A stretch of DNA of 51,158 bases from QQUD01 sp039029915 (GCA_039029915.1 JBCCFD010000006.1:1-51158), one strand, 5' to 3'; shown: positions 33,601-42,279, counted from the stretch's first letter. A program made the numbers and translations. Notes: generated by a model from the sequence alone, not told the origin.

Positions 33601-33616
33601 TGGAGCTACTGCTCCA
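33601..33616. other. Small perfect hairpin in the 33.5-33.7 kb gap
   Basis: TGGAGC and GCTCCA make a perfect 6-bp stem with loop TACT. It lies 95 bases after the GT39 stop, and TTGACA at 33653-33658 could be a -35 for the next gene, but no good -10 follows at 16-18 nt. Nothing else was found in the gap. Confidence 0.3.
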
Positions 33617-33730
33617 AGCAGTCCTCAAGCTACTTGAAAATTATCGTAGTTATTGACAAGCCTTTGAGCATCTTATGGACATTTTCTGTCAATTACAGTA
33701 TTGGTAGTTATCTTTTTAGTGGTGCACAAC

Positions 33731-34924
33731 ATGAGAATATTATTCACTGTCCCGTACGTTCCGAACTTAGTTCGCACCCGACCCTATAATTTAATCCGAC
33801 ATTTGTCAGCACGAGGTCATGAAATCACACTGTTAACAGTGTGGTCTAATGAGCAAGAGCGTGCAGATTTAGAACCTTTACAAAAGATTTGCCACAAAAT
33901 TGAAGCCGTACATGTACCAACATGGCGCTCTTTAATGAATTGTTTAACGGTATTACCCAGTAAACGGCCGTTTCAGAGCGTGTTTTCTTGGCATGAGAAC
34001 TTAGTATCCAGCTACAATGGCACATCTCCATTTGATGTTGCTCACGTTGAGCATCTACGAGGGTCTAAGTATGGTCTTTACCTCAAAGAGCATACAAAAT
34101 TACCCGTCATTTGGGATAGTGTTGATTGTATTTCTCATCTTTTTGAACAGGCCGCTGAAAAAAGCGAGAGTACGATGGGGCGCATGAGAAGCAAACTTGA
34201 ACTTGGTCGAACCCAATTTTATGAAGGCTGGCTGCTTGATAAGTTTGAACACGTTTTGGTCACTTCTTCACAAGATAAAGCTGGTTTGATAGCTCTAAAA
34301 AGACCCCAAACAGAGGCTTCCCCCATTTCTGTTTTGCACAACGGTGTTGATTTTTCTCATTTTGAAGTAGACGAGTCTTTGCCTCGCGAAGAAGAGACTG
34401 TCGTGATTAGTGGGAAGATGAGTTACCATGCTAATGTGTCGATGGTGAAGTTTCTGATGGATGATATTATGCCGCTTGTTTGGCAAAAAAGACCACAGGT
34501 GAAGGTTTGGATTGTGGGTAAAGACCCTACCCCCGATATTCAAGCGTGGGATGAACATCCTTGCGTAACGGTCACGGGGACGGTGCCAGAAATACGGCCG
34601 TATCTTCAAAAAGCGACCTGCGCGGTGACGCCCATTACTTATGGCGCTGGCATTCAAAACAAAGTGCTAGAAGCAATGGCTTGTGGAACCCCAGTTGTGA
34701 CTACCTCCAAAGCGGTATCAGCCATTGATGTTACATCAGGCAAAGAGCTATTAATCGCAGATACAGCTCAAGCCTTTGCCGATGAAATATGCAGCATTAT
34801 TAGCGATAAAAACCAGCAAAAAATTATTGGCCAAGCTGGAAGAGATTATGTTGAAGCCAACCATCACTGGAACAGCATTGCCGCTAATTTAGAAAAGATT
34901 TACCAAACCGCTATTGAGAAATAG
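33731..34924 (+). CDS. Glycosyltransferase family 4
   Basis: A 397-residue GT-B glycosyltransferase starting MRILFTVPYVPNLVRTRPYN. The donor domain has VLHNGVDFSHFEVDE (~207), VVISGKMSYHANVSMVKF (~227) and ITYGAGIQNKVLEAMACGTPVV (~308), the E-x7-E region. I start it at ATG 33731, 30 nt inside a longer frame (from 33701), where the typical M(R/K)ILF(T) start begins. No ribosome site is obvious. It is co-directional with the heptose genes that follow. Confidence 0.85.
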   Translation: MRILFTVPYVPNLVRTRPYNLIRHLSARGHEITLLTVWSNEQERADLEPLQKICHKIEAVHVPTWRSLMNCLTVLPSKRPFQSVFSWHENLVSSYNGTSPFDVAHVEHLRGSKYGLYLKEHTKLPVIWDSVDCISHLFEQAAEKSESTMGRMRSKLELGRTQFYEGWLLDKFEHVLVTSSQDKAGLIALKRPQTEASPISVLHNGVDFSHFEVDESLPREEETVVISGKMSYHANVSMVKFLMDDIMPLVWQKRPQVKVWIVGKDPTPDIQAWDEHPCVTVTGTVPEIRPYLQKATCAVTPITYGAGIQNKVLEAMACGTPVVTTSKAVSAIDVTSGKELLIADTAQAFADEICSIISDKNQQKIIGQAGRDYVEANHHWNSIAANLEKIYQTAIEK

Positions 34925-34964
34925 TGACGTTAAAAGCAAAGAATCATTATAGAGGTGTGCAACA

Positions 34965-35942
34965 ATGATCATAATCCAATCCCCGTTACGCGTTAGTTTA
35001 TTTGGTGGTGGCACCGATTTTCCATCGTATTTTTTGGAGAACGGTGGCTGCGTTTTAACATCAGCGATTGACAAAAATATTTTCGTAACGATTAAGAAAA
35101 GATTTGATGATAAATTAAGAATTGGGTACACCAAAACCGAAATGGTGAACTGTATTGATGAGATTAAGCATGAGCTTATCCGAGAAGCACTTCGGAAAAC
35201 GGGCATCACCAAAGGGGTAGAAGTAACCACGATGGGTGATATTCCCGATCAAGGCTCTGGTTTAGGTTCGTCAAGCACAGTAACCGTTGGAGCACTGCAC
35301 GCCATGTATACCTATCAGCGGGAAGCAATTCTTACTGAACAGTTAGCGCGTGAAGCGTGCGAAATTGAACGCGAAATTTTAGGCAAGCCAATTGGCATCC
35401 AGGACCAATATATCGCCGCTTACGGTGGCTTGCGTTTTATGGACTTTAAAAAATCAGGCGAAGTAGATAGCCGTAGAATAACAATTGATGAACGAACTTT
35501 GCGTCGACTAAGCGATAATTTACTGCTCTTTTTTACAGGAGTAACGCGTAAAGCCGATACGATTCTTGTTGAGCAAAAGAAAAACATCGTCGATCGACTT
35601 TCAATTTTGAATGAGATGAAAGACATTGCTTATCAAGCTTGTGTAGAAATTGAAAAAGGGGAAATAGATCAATTAGGTGCACTGCTTCATGAAAGCTGGG
35701 AATTAAAGAAACAGCTTGCTAGCCGAATTAGCAACCCAGCTTTAGATGACATGTACTCATTGGCCCGAAATGCGGGTGCTTTAGGTGGCAAAATCTCTGG
35801 CGCAGGGGGTGGTGGATTTTTACTTCTTTATTGCGCTAATGGTAGTCAAGAAAAAGTGAGAGATGCCTTACGAAACTATCAAGAGTACCCATTTGCCCTT
35901 GGGCAAGATGGGAGCAAAGTCATCTTTGACTATCAAAGATAA
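34965..35942 (+). CDS. hddA: GHMP kinase: D-glycero-D-manno-heptose 7-phosphate kinase (HddA-like)
   Basis: A 325-residue GHMP-family kinase. The substrate-side start SPLRVSLFGGGTDFPSYF and the ATP loop GSGLGSSSTV (~97-106) are those of HddA/HisN-type sugar kinases; GGKISGAGGGGFLLLY (~270) is the third GHMP motif. It should phosphorylate heptose 7-phosphate at C1 on the way to GDP-heptose. It lies 110 bases upstream of gmhA, which makes the substrate, so the pair supplies a heptose for the glycan. GAGGTG precedes ATG 34965. HddC and GmhB were not seen in the window. Confidence 0.88.
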   Translation: MIIIQSPLRVSLFGGGTDFPSYFLENGGCVLTSAIDKNIFVTIKKRFDDKLRIGYTKTEMVNCIDEIKHELIREALRKTGITKGVEVTTMGDIPDQGSGLGSSSTVTVGALHAMYTYQREAILTEQLAREACEIEREILGKPIGIQDQYIAAYGGLRFMDFKKSGEVDSRRITIDERTLRRLSDNLLLFFTGVTRKADTILVEQKKNIVDRLSILNEMKDIAYQACVEIEKGEIDQLGALLHESWELKKQLASRISNPALDDMYSLARNAGALGGKISGAGGGGFLLLYCANGSQEKVRDALRNYQEYPFALGQDGSKVIFDYQR

Positions 35943-36019
35943 GATATAAAGTAAATGACAATCATCAATGCGGACTCTCAAATGATTAATGTTATTTGCC
36001 TCTGAAGCAGACAAAAATT

Positions 36020-36035
36020 TGAACGATATCGTTCA
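36020..36035. promoter_or_regulatory. Perfect 16-bp palindrome upstream of gmhA
   Basis: TGAACGATATCGTTCA is perfectly self-complementary and ends 18 bases before the gmhA start codon. It is a strong candidate for a dimeric repressor site. No matching copy was found elsewhere in the window, and no -10/-35 pair is clearly resolved around it. Confidence 0.6.
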
Positions 36036-36053
36036 CCTAAAAAGAAAACAAAA

Positions 36054-36614
36054 ATGAGTGAAGTAAAACAATATTTTAGTGAGATAAAACAAACGCTTGA
36101 TTTAATCGCGGAAGACCCGATCGAGAAAACGATTGATATTTTGCATCAGGCGCGGTTAGATGGAAAGCAAATTTTTATCATGGGGAATGGCGGCAGCGCT
36201 TCAACGGCCTCCCATTTTGTGTGTGACTTAGCCAAAAATACGCGTACTGAAAAGACGCCGCACTATAAAGTTATTGGTTTGGCAGATAATATGGCGATTT
36301 TGTCAGCCTATGCCAATGATGATGGGTACGAAAATGTCTTTGCTTATCAGCTTGCAAACCTGGTGCAGGCAGGTGATGTTGTGATTGGCATATCAACGAG
36401 TGGTAATTCCCCAAATGTTTTAAAAGCAATGGACGTTGCGAATGCGGCCAATGCGAAAACAATTGGATTAACAGGCTACAACGGTGGCAAGCTGTCAGCC
36501 TTGGTAGATGTTGAAGTTCACGTTCCAAGTGATTGTATTGAGCAAGTTGAAGATATTCACTTGATTTTAGAGCATTTAATAACAACGGTTTTAAGAGAAA
36601 AAGGTCAAGCATAA
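36054..36614 (+). CDS. gmhA: Phosphoheptose isomerase (GmhA)
   Basis: A 186-residue SIS-domain protein. IFIMGNGGSASTASHFVCDL (~40-60) is the family's substrate-phosphate loop; ISTSGNSPNVLKA follows (~118), and HLILEHLI near the end supplies the metal/catalytic His region. It converts sedoheptulose 7-phosphate to D-glycero-D-manno-heptose 7-phosphate, the substrate of the kinase encoded upstream. The start ATG 36054 follows the 16-bp palindrome at 36020-36035. Length is typical. The ACGGCCGT octamer is missing from this gene and from hddA. Confidence 0.92.
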   Translation: MSEVKQYFSEIKQTLDLIAEDPIEKTIDILHQARLDGKQIFIMGNGGSASTASHFVCDLAKNTRTEKTPHYKVIGLADNMAILSAYANDDGYENVFAYQLANLVQAGDVVIGISTSGNSPNVLKAMDVANAANAKTIGLTGYNGGKLSALVDVEVHVPSDCIEQVEDIHLILEHLITTVLREKGQA

Positions 36615-36721
36615 ATTTATAATTTACTCATCCCGGGAATTGGAGAAGAGTGCTCAAATTGTTTGGTTTATAGGACTGTTAACAAAGCACTCAAGTGGTA
36701 GATTATTCTTTTGGGAAATCT

Positions 36722-36727
36722 TATAAT
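36722..36727 (+). promoter_or_regulatory. Possible -10 box before the tyrosine-kinase gene
   Basis: TATAAT at 36722-36727 is a consensus -10. The best position for a -35 (36699-36704, TAGATT) is poor. The start codon at 36812 lies about 80 bases downstream, leaving a leader with AAGGG before the ATG. The 200-base gap otherwise shows no gene. Confidence 0.3.
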
Positions 36728-36811
36728 CTAAAAGGTAAGCAAACCAACATATCCTACGCAGTATTATATTTCGTCAAAGCATTTTGTATTGGTTTGCACT
36801 AAGGGTTAACG

Positions 36812-38494
36812 ATGGAATTAAACATTAAAGAATATCTAGCCCCTATATTGAAATGGTGGTGGTTAATTTTATTAACAACGGCCGTTGCAGGTGGCACCAG
36901 CTATTTTGCAAGTAACGAACAAGAAGAAGCTTTTCGAGCCACGACAACCTTGATGGTTGGTAATGCTTTTGATTCTGAGAGGCCAGTTACCTCTGAGATT
37001 TCAATGGCAGCAACTTTGGCAAGCTTCTATGTAGATATGGCAAATCGCAACGAGGTGAGACGTGAAACAGCCGAAGCGTTAGGCCTGCGTCAATTGCCAT
37101 CACGAATTGCAGTTCGCCAAGTCGACGATATTTTCATCGATATTACGATTACGGATAGTAATGCTGAGCGGGCTCAGGCTGTGGCCAATGAGTTAGCTCG
37201 TCAACTGATTTTGCGAACCCCATCAGCTGAGGAAGACGATTCATTTGCGGTTAGTCTTCTAGGTGATTTTGAAAATCAAATTAACCAAACAACCACTCAA
37301 ATTGAATTAAAGCAACAAGAGATTGCCTTAGCGCAAAGCGCGCAAGAAATTTCTCAATTGCAAGATGAACTGCGCGCCTTAGAGTCGACAAAAAGTCAGT
37401 TGACGAAGGATTATACGTCTCTCTTGCAATCATCTGGACAGAGTGCGACGAATACTATTTCTGTGCTTGAACCGGCCTTACTGCCTCAGCGACCGATTGT
37501 GACCAGCAGCTCGTCGATGTCAGTTGTGTTGACCGCAGCTGGGATTGGGCTGGTCTTATCCGCTACGGCCGCTTATGTGCTTGAATATTTGGACGACACC
37601 ATCAAAACGCCAGAAACAATCTCTCGCATAACTGGATTTAATACGCTGGCTGGGATTGCCGAGATTCGCTCAGACAATAAGCTGATCACATTTGCTCAAC
37701 CGAAGTCGCCCATATCCGAAGCGTTTAGAGTGCTTAGGACGGCACTCCAATTCGCAATTGTTAATGATCCGTCCCAAAAGGTTTTCTTAGTATCAAGCGC
37801 AGTGCCTGAAGAGGGTAAAAGCACGACTGCGGCTAACTTAGCCATTGTTTTGGCTCAAGCTGGCAACAAGACGCTATTGATTGACGCTGACTTAAGACGG
37901 CCGTCTCAACACAAAGTATTTGGTTTATCAAATCGGCGCGGGCTAAGCGATCTATTAATTGAAATCAGCCCAGATGAAGATGCTGATGATCAACCGCTAG
38001 AAGTGCTAGAGCGTAAAATGCAGGAGACACAGATTCAACGTTTGCACCTGTTGACTTGTGGGTCTGTTCCGCCTAATCCATCTGAGCTGCTGGGGTCAAA
38101 GCATATGCAGCGCTTCTTGAAGGTTGTTTCAGATGAGTATGACTTTATTCTTTTGGATAGTCCACCAGTTTTATCTGTGACGGATGCGACCTTATTATCA
38201 GCTCGCGCTGATGGGATGATTATGGTGGCTCGAGCTGGCAAGAGTCGTCGCCAATATGTAAAAATGGCGGCCGAGAAGTTGCGAGATGTTAACGCGAATT
38301 TGTTGGGGTACGTTTTAAATGCGTTGGCTCCAAGAAGTGCTGGCCACCGCTCTTACTACTACTACAATGACCCATACTATTCAGTTGACGAGATTTCGGA
38401 CAGTGATGATTCTGGTCCATCAGCGAACGGCAGTGATGAACAGTCTTTAACTGATAAGGTTAAAAATCGTTTGGCTGGTGGTCAAACCGCTTAG
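36812..38494 (+). CDS. Fused Wzz / bacterial tyrosine autokinase
   Basis: A 560-residue co-polymerase. A Wzz domain with helices at ~15-35 (WWLILLTTAVAGG) and ~228-255 (VVLTAAGIGLVLSATAAYVL) flanks a coiled periplasmic/outer region rich in Gln. The C-terminal kinase has Walker A PEEGKST (~332), A' LLIDADLRRP (~354) and B FILLDSPP (~446), then a tyrosine cluster RSYYYYNDPYY (~513-523) for autophosphorylation. It sets chain length and export of the polymer by Wzy/Wzx or ABC routes. Fused form as in proteobacterial Wzc. It closes the polysaccharide locus and is followed by a strong terminator. Confidence 0.92.
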   Translation: MELNIKEYLAPILKWWWLILLTTAVAGGTSYFASNEQEEAFRATTTLMVGNAFDSERPVTSEISMAATLASFYVDMANRNEVRRETAEALGLRQLPSRIAVRQVDDIFIDITITDSNAERAQAVANELARQLILRTPSAEEDDSFAVSLLGDFENQINQTTTQIELKQQEIALAQSAQEISQLQDELRALESTKSQLTKDYTSLLQSSGQSATNTISVLEPALLPQRPIVTSSSSMSVVLTAAGIGLVLSATAAYVLEYLDDTIKTPETISRITGFNTLAGIAEIRSDNKLITFAQPKSPISEAFRVLRTALQFAIVNDPSQKVFLVSSAVPEEGKSTTAANLAIVLAQAGNKTLLIDADLRRPSQHKVFGLSNRRGLSDLLIEISPDEDADDQPLEVLERKMQETQIQRLHLLTCGSVPPNPSELLGSKHMQRFLKVVSDEYDFILLDSPPVLSVTDATLLSARADGMIMVARAGKSRRQYVKMAAEKLRDVNANLLGYVLNALAPRSAGHRSYYYYNDPYYSVDEISDSDDSGPSANGSDEQSLTDKVKNRLAGGQTA

Positions 38495-38621
38495 TTTTGC
38501 GACAAACAAGTTTTGACAGGTAAATTTGTCGCAACTTCAAGTAGTCCTAGCCGACGCTGTATCCGTCAAAAGAACATTGTCGGACTACTAGGTTGTTTCC
38601 AATTTTAAGAAGGTAATTATG

Positions 38622-38655
38622 AAGCCCGATTGTATTTTGCAATCGGGCTTTTTTT
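38622..38655 (+). terminator. Rho-independent terminator
   Basis: AAGCCCGATTG (38622-38632) pairs with CAATCGGGCTT (38640-38650) around a 7-nt loop, followed by seven Ts. It lies 130 bases after the tyrosine-kinase stop and should terminate the polysaccharide operon. An imperfect dyad (GTAGTCC...GGACTAC) lies in the gap just before it. Confidence 0.9.
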
Positions 38656-38791
38656 GTTTTGGATGTTGGTGGAGTGTAGGGGGGAAGCCTTCGACGGGCT
38701 CAAGCCACTAGAGCAAGGGAAATTTATCCGACAGACTCGGGCGCCTGATTTTGAGGAAGTGTGTCAAAAACTGGCTTATACAAGAAGTTTT

Positions 38792-39451
38792 CTAGGACCA
38801 GTCGATTGGCTCTCTGTTATGTTTTTGAAGATAGGCGTTGGCCTGACTAAAGTGGGCGCAGCCGTTAAAGCCACGGTAGGCGCCAAGGGGGCTGGGATGT
38901 GAGGTCGTGAGGACGAGATGGTTCTCAGGATTTAATAAGGGCAGCTTTTTTTGAGCCGGTTTTCCCCAGAGCATGAAAACGCAGCTTCCTCTTTTTTGAT
39001 TGATGGTTTTAATTACATCATCTGTTAATTGCTCCCAACCCATTTTTTGATGAGAGCCCGCTTTGCTTGCTTCAACGGTGAGCACGGTATTGAGTAAAAA
39101 GACGCCTTGCTTTGCCCAGCGGGTGAGATCGTTTTCATAGCTTAGTGGATTGTCGGGAAAGCAATCTCGCTGAATTTCTTTGAAGATATTTCTTAACGAG
39201 GGTGGAGTTTTGATATGATTGGGGACTGAAAAGGCTAATCCTTGGGCTTGATTTGGTCCATGATAGGGATCTTGGCCGAGAATGATGACTTTAACGGCCG
39301 TTAATGGCACCAACTCAAACGCGCGAAAAATCATCTCCTGAGGCGGGTAAATAGTCGTGTTTTCGCGCATCTTTTCCACTTGCTCAAGCAGAGGGAGGTG
39401 TTTGTTTTGCTGAAAAAAGGGAACTGTCTGCCAAGAAGAATCCATCATCAT
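38792..39451 (-). CDS. ung: Uracil-DNA glycosylase, family 1
   Basis: A 219-residue enzyme that excises uracil from DNA. ILGQDPYHGPNQAQGLAFSV (~57-76, catalytic Asp61) and TSHPSPLGAYRGF (~183-195) are the two family hallmarks, with normal length. It is monocistronic on the minus strand, with the MerR-regulator gene diverging from it at 39552. Three consecutive ATG codons open the frame and the first is taken as start. Confidence 0.95.
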   Translation of the reverse strand: MMMDSSWQTVPFFQQNKHLPLLEQVEKMRENTTIYPPQEMIFRAFELVPLTAVKVIILGQDPYHGPNQAQGLAFSVPNHIKTPPSLRNIFKEIQRDCFPDNPLSYENDLTRWAKQGVFLLNTVLTVEASKAGSHQKMGWEQLTDDVIKTINQKRGSCVFMLWGKPAQKKLPLLNPENHLVLTTSHPSPLGAYRGFNGCAHFSQANAYLQKHNREPIDWS

Positions 39452-39514
39452 CTTTCGTCAAATCTCCAATTTTGAGGTTACGATTTAATGTATTTCTACC
39501 ACAGAAATCAAAGC

Positions 39515-39545
39515 TTGACTCTCCCCTTTGAGGAGACACTATACT
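39515..39545 (+). promoter_or_regulatory. MerR-type promoter with 19-nt spacer
   Basis: TTGACT (39515-39520) and TATACT (39540-39545) are separated by 19 nt, the long spacing typical of MerR-activated promoters. Between them lies the dyad TCTCC-7nt-GGAGA (39520-39536). The expected transcript start is at or next to ATG 39552, so the mRNA would be leaderless. The gene downstream is a MerR-family regulator, consistent with autoregulation. Confidence 0.75.
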
Positions 39546-39551
39546 CCGTTT

Positions 39552-40385
39552 ATGGTTGAAAACGATTTGCCTAAAGACAGGCTATCCATTGGTCAATTTG
39601 CTCAATTGAGCCTGATTAGCATAAAAGCTTTGCGCCTTTATCATCGGAAGGGTCTTTTAGAGCCAGCCAGCATTGATCCTTTCACGGGATATCGCTACTA
39701 CCTGAAGGTGCAGCTCAATGACGCACGGCTTATTCGAATGATGAGGCAAATGGAAATGCCCTTGGCGCTTATTCATGAAATGTTGGAAGTCATGAAAGTA
39801 GACTCTAAAAAGGCAGAGTCGATGCTCTTTGAATACCAGCAATCTTTCGAAAAGCGAAAGCAGCTCGTTGACGCCATTTCAGACCAACTTTTAGATTATA
39901 TCAATCATAAGGAGTTCGAAATGACGATAGAGGTCAATCAAGTAAAAGCAAAAGCTCAGCATGTGGTTTCAATTACAAAAAATGTGCCGATTAATGAACT
40001 CGATCAATATATTGGCCAAACGATTGGGCGTTTGCAAAAGTTTGTGCAAGACCAAGGTGAGGCGCCTGTCGGACCTCCATTTGGGATATATCATGGTCAA
40101 ATTAATGATGATGGGGATACAGGTCCTATTGAAGTTTGTGTGCCTGTTAATCAGGCTGTGACCGGTGATGGTGACATCGAATATAAAATATTTGATGAGG
40201 TGAATACGGCCGTTGTTGATATGCGGGGCCCTGATTGTAGCTTCCCTGCCATTTTGAAAGGGTATGACGCCACGAGTAATTGGATTATCAAGAACGGTCA
40301 TGAGATGGCTGGATCGCCCCGTGAGGTCTGGTTTACTGCCCCTGGTGAAGCGGCGCACATGCAGATTCAATGGCCGTTTAGTTAA
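39552..40385 (+). CDS. MerR-family regulator with GyrI-like effector domain
   Basis: A 277-residue regulator. The HTH is LSIGQFAQLSLISIKALRLY followed by GLLEPASIDPFTGYRYY (to ~55), a coiled dimerisation helix (~60-115), and a GyrI-like effector-binding domain (~130-277, with PPFGIYHG and IEVCVP). This is the BltR/BmrR architecture for sensing small hydrophobic or cationic molecules. I start it at ATG 39552, directly at the predicted transcript start of the promoter at 39515-39545; the longer frame (39528) would begin inside the promoter. Confidence 0.87.
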   Translation: MVENDLPKDRLSIGQFAQLSLISIKALRLYHRKGLLEPASIDPFTGYRYYLKVQLNDARLIRMMRQMEMPLALIHEMLEVMKVDSKKAESMLFEYQQSFEKRKQLVDAISDQLLDYINHKEFEMTIEVNQVKAKAQHVVSITKNVPINELDQYIGQTIGRLQKFVQDQGEAPVGPPFGIYHGQINDDGDTGPIEVCVPVNQAVTGDGDIEYKIFDEVNTAVVDMRGPDCSFPAILKGYDATSNWIIKNGHEMAGSPREVWFTAPGEAAHMQIQWPFS

Positions 40386-40404
40386 GGCATGTTTACATTT
40401 TAAG

Positions 40405-40525
40405 AATTTAGGTGTTTTGCAGTACGTTGCAAAAATATCTTGAAAACTATTTTAGATAGACGCTTTGGAATCGCGAGGAAACAAAGTTCATGCCATCGTT
40501 TTCTTCAAAGCGGGAAATTCATTTC
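40405..40525. repeat. Dispersed intergenic repeat, copy 2
   Basis: Aligns with 22505-22628 (see that entry), with GAGGAAACAAAGTT identical. It lies in the gap between convergent genes (MerR regulator and GNAT gene) and its end reaches the stop region of the GNAT gene. Two diverged copies suggest an old mobile or RNA-like element. Confidence 0.55.
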
Positions 40526-41102
40526 ACTTAAACAGGATATGTTGCCCCCCTCGCGTTGGCATGGTGAAGGGGGCGACCTCTTTTAATCCGCCCGCTTTAA
40601 ACTGCTCAACCTGAACGGTGTGTTCAGCGCGGCAGTGATAGTAAACGGTCGTAAAATCCCACTCATTCATGAACCATTGTTGTAACGTTTGCAGTAAACG
40701 GCCGTTGAGCGATTGCAGCTCTGGCAAATCTCGAATCCAAAATCGAACCAAAGCGCCATCTTGCTGAACAGGCAATTTCGGATTTTCTTCTAAGGCTTCA
40801 ACGATGGGTTTAATATAAATACAGCCAAGGCAATACGCTTCAGCTGGATTGAGAACCGTAAACGTAAAGGCGATCCGCTCCTCATGCTCTTCCGAATGCC
40901 AGTGCATGTCCTTCATATTGTCTTCAATTGAAAAATCGTCCATTGGCCACGGGCTGCCTGACCATGATCGGAGCAGCTGAATGCTGTCCATCAAAGCAGC
41001 ATGGTCAAGCCCGACGTGGGCGGGTAATAGGGGGGTGATTGTAAAATCGGCCGTTTCTAGCCGTTTGGGGAGTCGCTTTGGGGATGGGTAGAAAGTCGTC
41101 AT
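40524..41102 (-). CDS. GNAT-like acetyltransferase domain protein
   Basis: A 192-residue protein with a probable GNAT fold: AYCLGCIYIKPI (~88-99) resembles the beta-4 strand region and RFWIRDLPELQSLNGRLLQTL the acetyl-CoA-binding segment, though the canonical R/Q-x-x-G-x-G/A is not clear. It ends with TMPTRGGQHILFK. It starts 1 nt after the GcvT-like gene ends on the same strand, so it is in one operon with it. Acceptor unknown. Confidence 0.55.
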   Translation of the reverse strand: MTTFYPSPKRLPKRLETADFTITPLLPAHVGLDHAALMDSIQLLRSWSGSPWPMDDFSIEDNMKDMHWHSEEHEERIAFTFTVLNPAEAYCLGCIYIKPIVEALEENPKLPVQQDGALVRFWIRDLPELQSLNGRLLQTLQQWFMNEWDFTTVYYHCRAEHTVQVEQFKAGGLKEVAPFTMPTRGGQHILFK

Positions 41103-41103
41103 T

Positions 41104-42279
41104 TTAACTTAAACCTCGAGGTATCTTTTTCTCAGCGTCATAAAATGGCAAAGAGACGATTTTGCAGCTATGGTGCTCGTTGCGCTTGTCTTGAAGCATG
41201 ACGGTTTGGCCAAGCCAGCTTTCAGCAGTTGGGTGGGGGGCAAAAAAGCGAGCATACCCAATTCCTTTGTCGAGCGTGGGGGAGTAGACGCCTGCGGTTA
41301 AAAAGCCAACTTCTTTTTCGTTTTGGAATAGTTTGAGGTCAGCTGAGGATACGGCCGTGTTGCAAATCAACCCAAACAGTAAACAGCGCTGATCCGCTTT
41401 CTCCAGAGCGGATTTTCCAACAAAATCCGGTTTTGATAGGTCAATAAACATGCCTAACCCTGCTTCGTATGGCGTCATCTTAACATCCATATCGGTGCCG
41501 TTGTCGAGAATGCCAGCTTCAATACGGCGCGTGCCCATCGAGGCCAGACTGCCAGCTCGCATACCAAATGGTTTACCAGCCGCTATCAAATGATCCCATA
41601 AAGCGAGGTGGTTAATTGATGGCTTGCTGTAAATTTCAAACCCTATCTCCCCAGTCCAACCGGTGCGAGTCACTAAAAGTTCTTCACCGGCAAAGTGAAA
41701 TAGCCCGGCGTGAAAATAGCCGAAATTGTCAGGAAGGTCTTCATCGATAGCGGCGTTTAAAATCTCTAGTGAATTAGGGCCTTGGATTTGCAGCACCCAC
41801 GATTTTGGATCGCTAATTTGAACATCTAAACCACCTGAGTGTGCCAATAACCAGGTCTCAAATTCACCATCGGCTTGCACATACCAAAAGCTATCTTCAG
41901 AAAAACGAATAAGCACCCCGTCCATCAAAATTTTGCCATTTGGCGTACAGGCGATGGCGTATCGGGCCCGCATTGGCTTTAGTTTGCTAATTCGCCGACA
42001 AAACACCTTTTCTAAAAGTGTCACGGCATCTGGCCCCTCAATCTGTAGCGGTTTTTCTGGCACGTCATAAAGCATGGCTTTTTGACGCAGCTGCCAATAA
42101 TCAGACAAAGGATCGCCATCAAGCGATAGTGGATAAAATCGATTCGCATAAAGCCCATAAACCGTATCATCTGTGGCATATTTGGCCGCATAGGGAGACT
42201 GTTCATACCGCTTGGTGCTTAATCGGACGACGTCATGTGATTTCGCATAATCAATTTTGGGATTGGATTGGGTACTCAT
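41104..42279 (-). CDS. GcvT-family aminomethyltransferase-like protein
   Basis: A 391-residue protein of the glycine-cleavage T-protein family. LQIEGPDAVTLLEKVF, RTGWTGEIGFEIY, and ASMGTRRIEAGI (~235-250) are family blocks that hold the folate. No glycine-cleavage H, P or L genes are in the window, and the similarity may be to a specialised demethylase (DmdA or sarcosine-type) rather than to GcvT itself. It would transfer a one-carbon unit from its substrate to tetrahydrofolate. AGGA lies 8 nt before the start. Confidence 0.82.
   Translation of the reverse strand: MSTQSNPKIDYAKSHDVVRLSTKRYEQSPYAAKYATDDTVYGLYANRFYPLSLDGDPLSDYWQLRQKAMLYDVPEKPLQIEGPDAVTLLEKVFCRRISKLKPMRARYAIACTPNGKILMDGVLIRFSEDSFWYVQADGEFETWLLAHSGGLDVQISDPKSWVLQIQGPNSLEILNAAIDEDLPDNFGYFHAGLFHFAGEELLVTRTGWTGEIGFEIYSKPSINHLALWDHLIAAGKPFGMRAGSLASMGTRRIEAGILDNGTDMDVKMTPYEAGLGMFIDLSKPDFVGKSALEKADQRCLLFGLICNTAVSSADLKLFQNEKEVGFLTAGVYSPTLDKGIGYARFFAPHPTAESWLGQTVMLQDKRNEHHSCKIVSLPFYDAEKKIPRGLS

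Noticed and set aside
33507..33730. TTGACA at 33653-33658 as a promoter for the GT4 gene
   Set aside because: No -10 at 16-18 nt spacing; TATGGA at 15 nt is possible but not convincing.
38630..38902. 90-residue plus-strand frame after the terminator
   Set aside because: It begins inside the terminator hairpin and its second half is antisense to the uracil-DNA glycosylase gene; no ribosome site or promoter.
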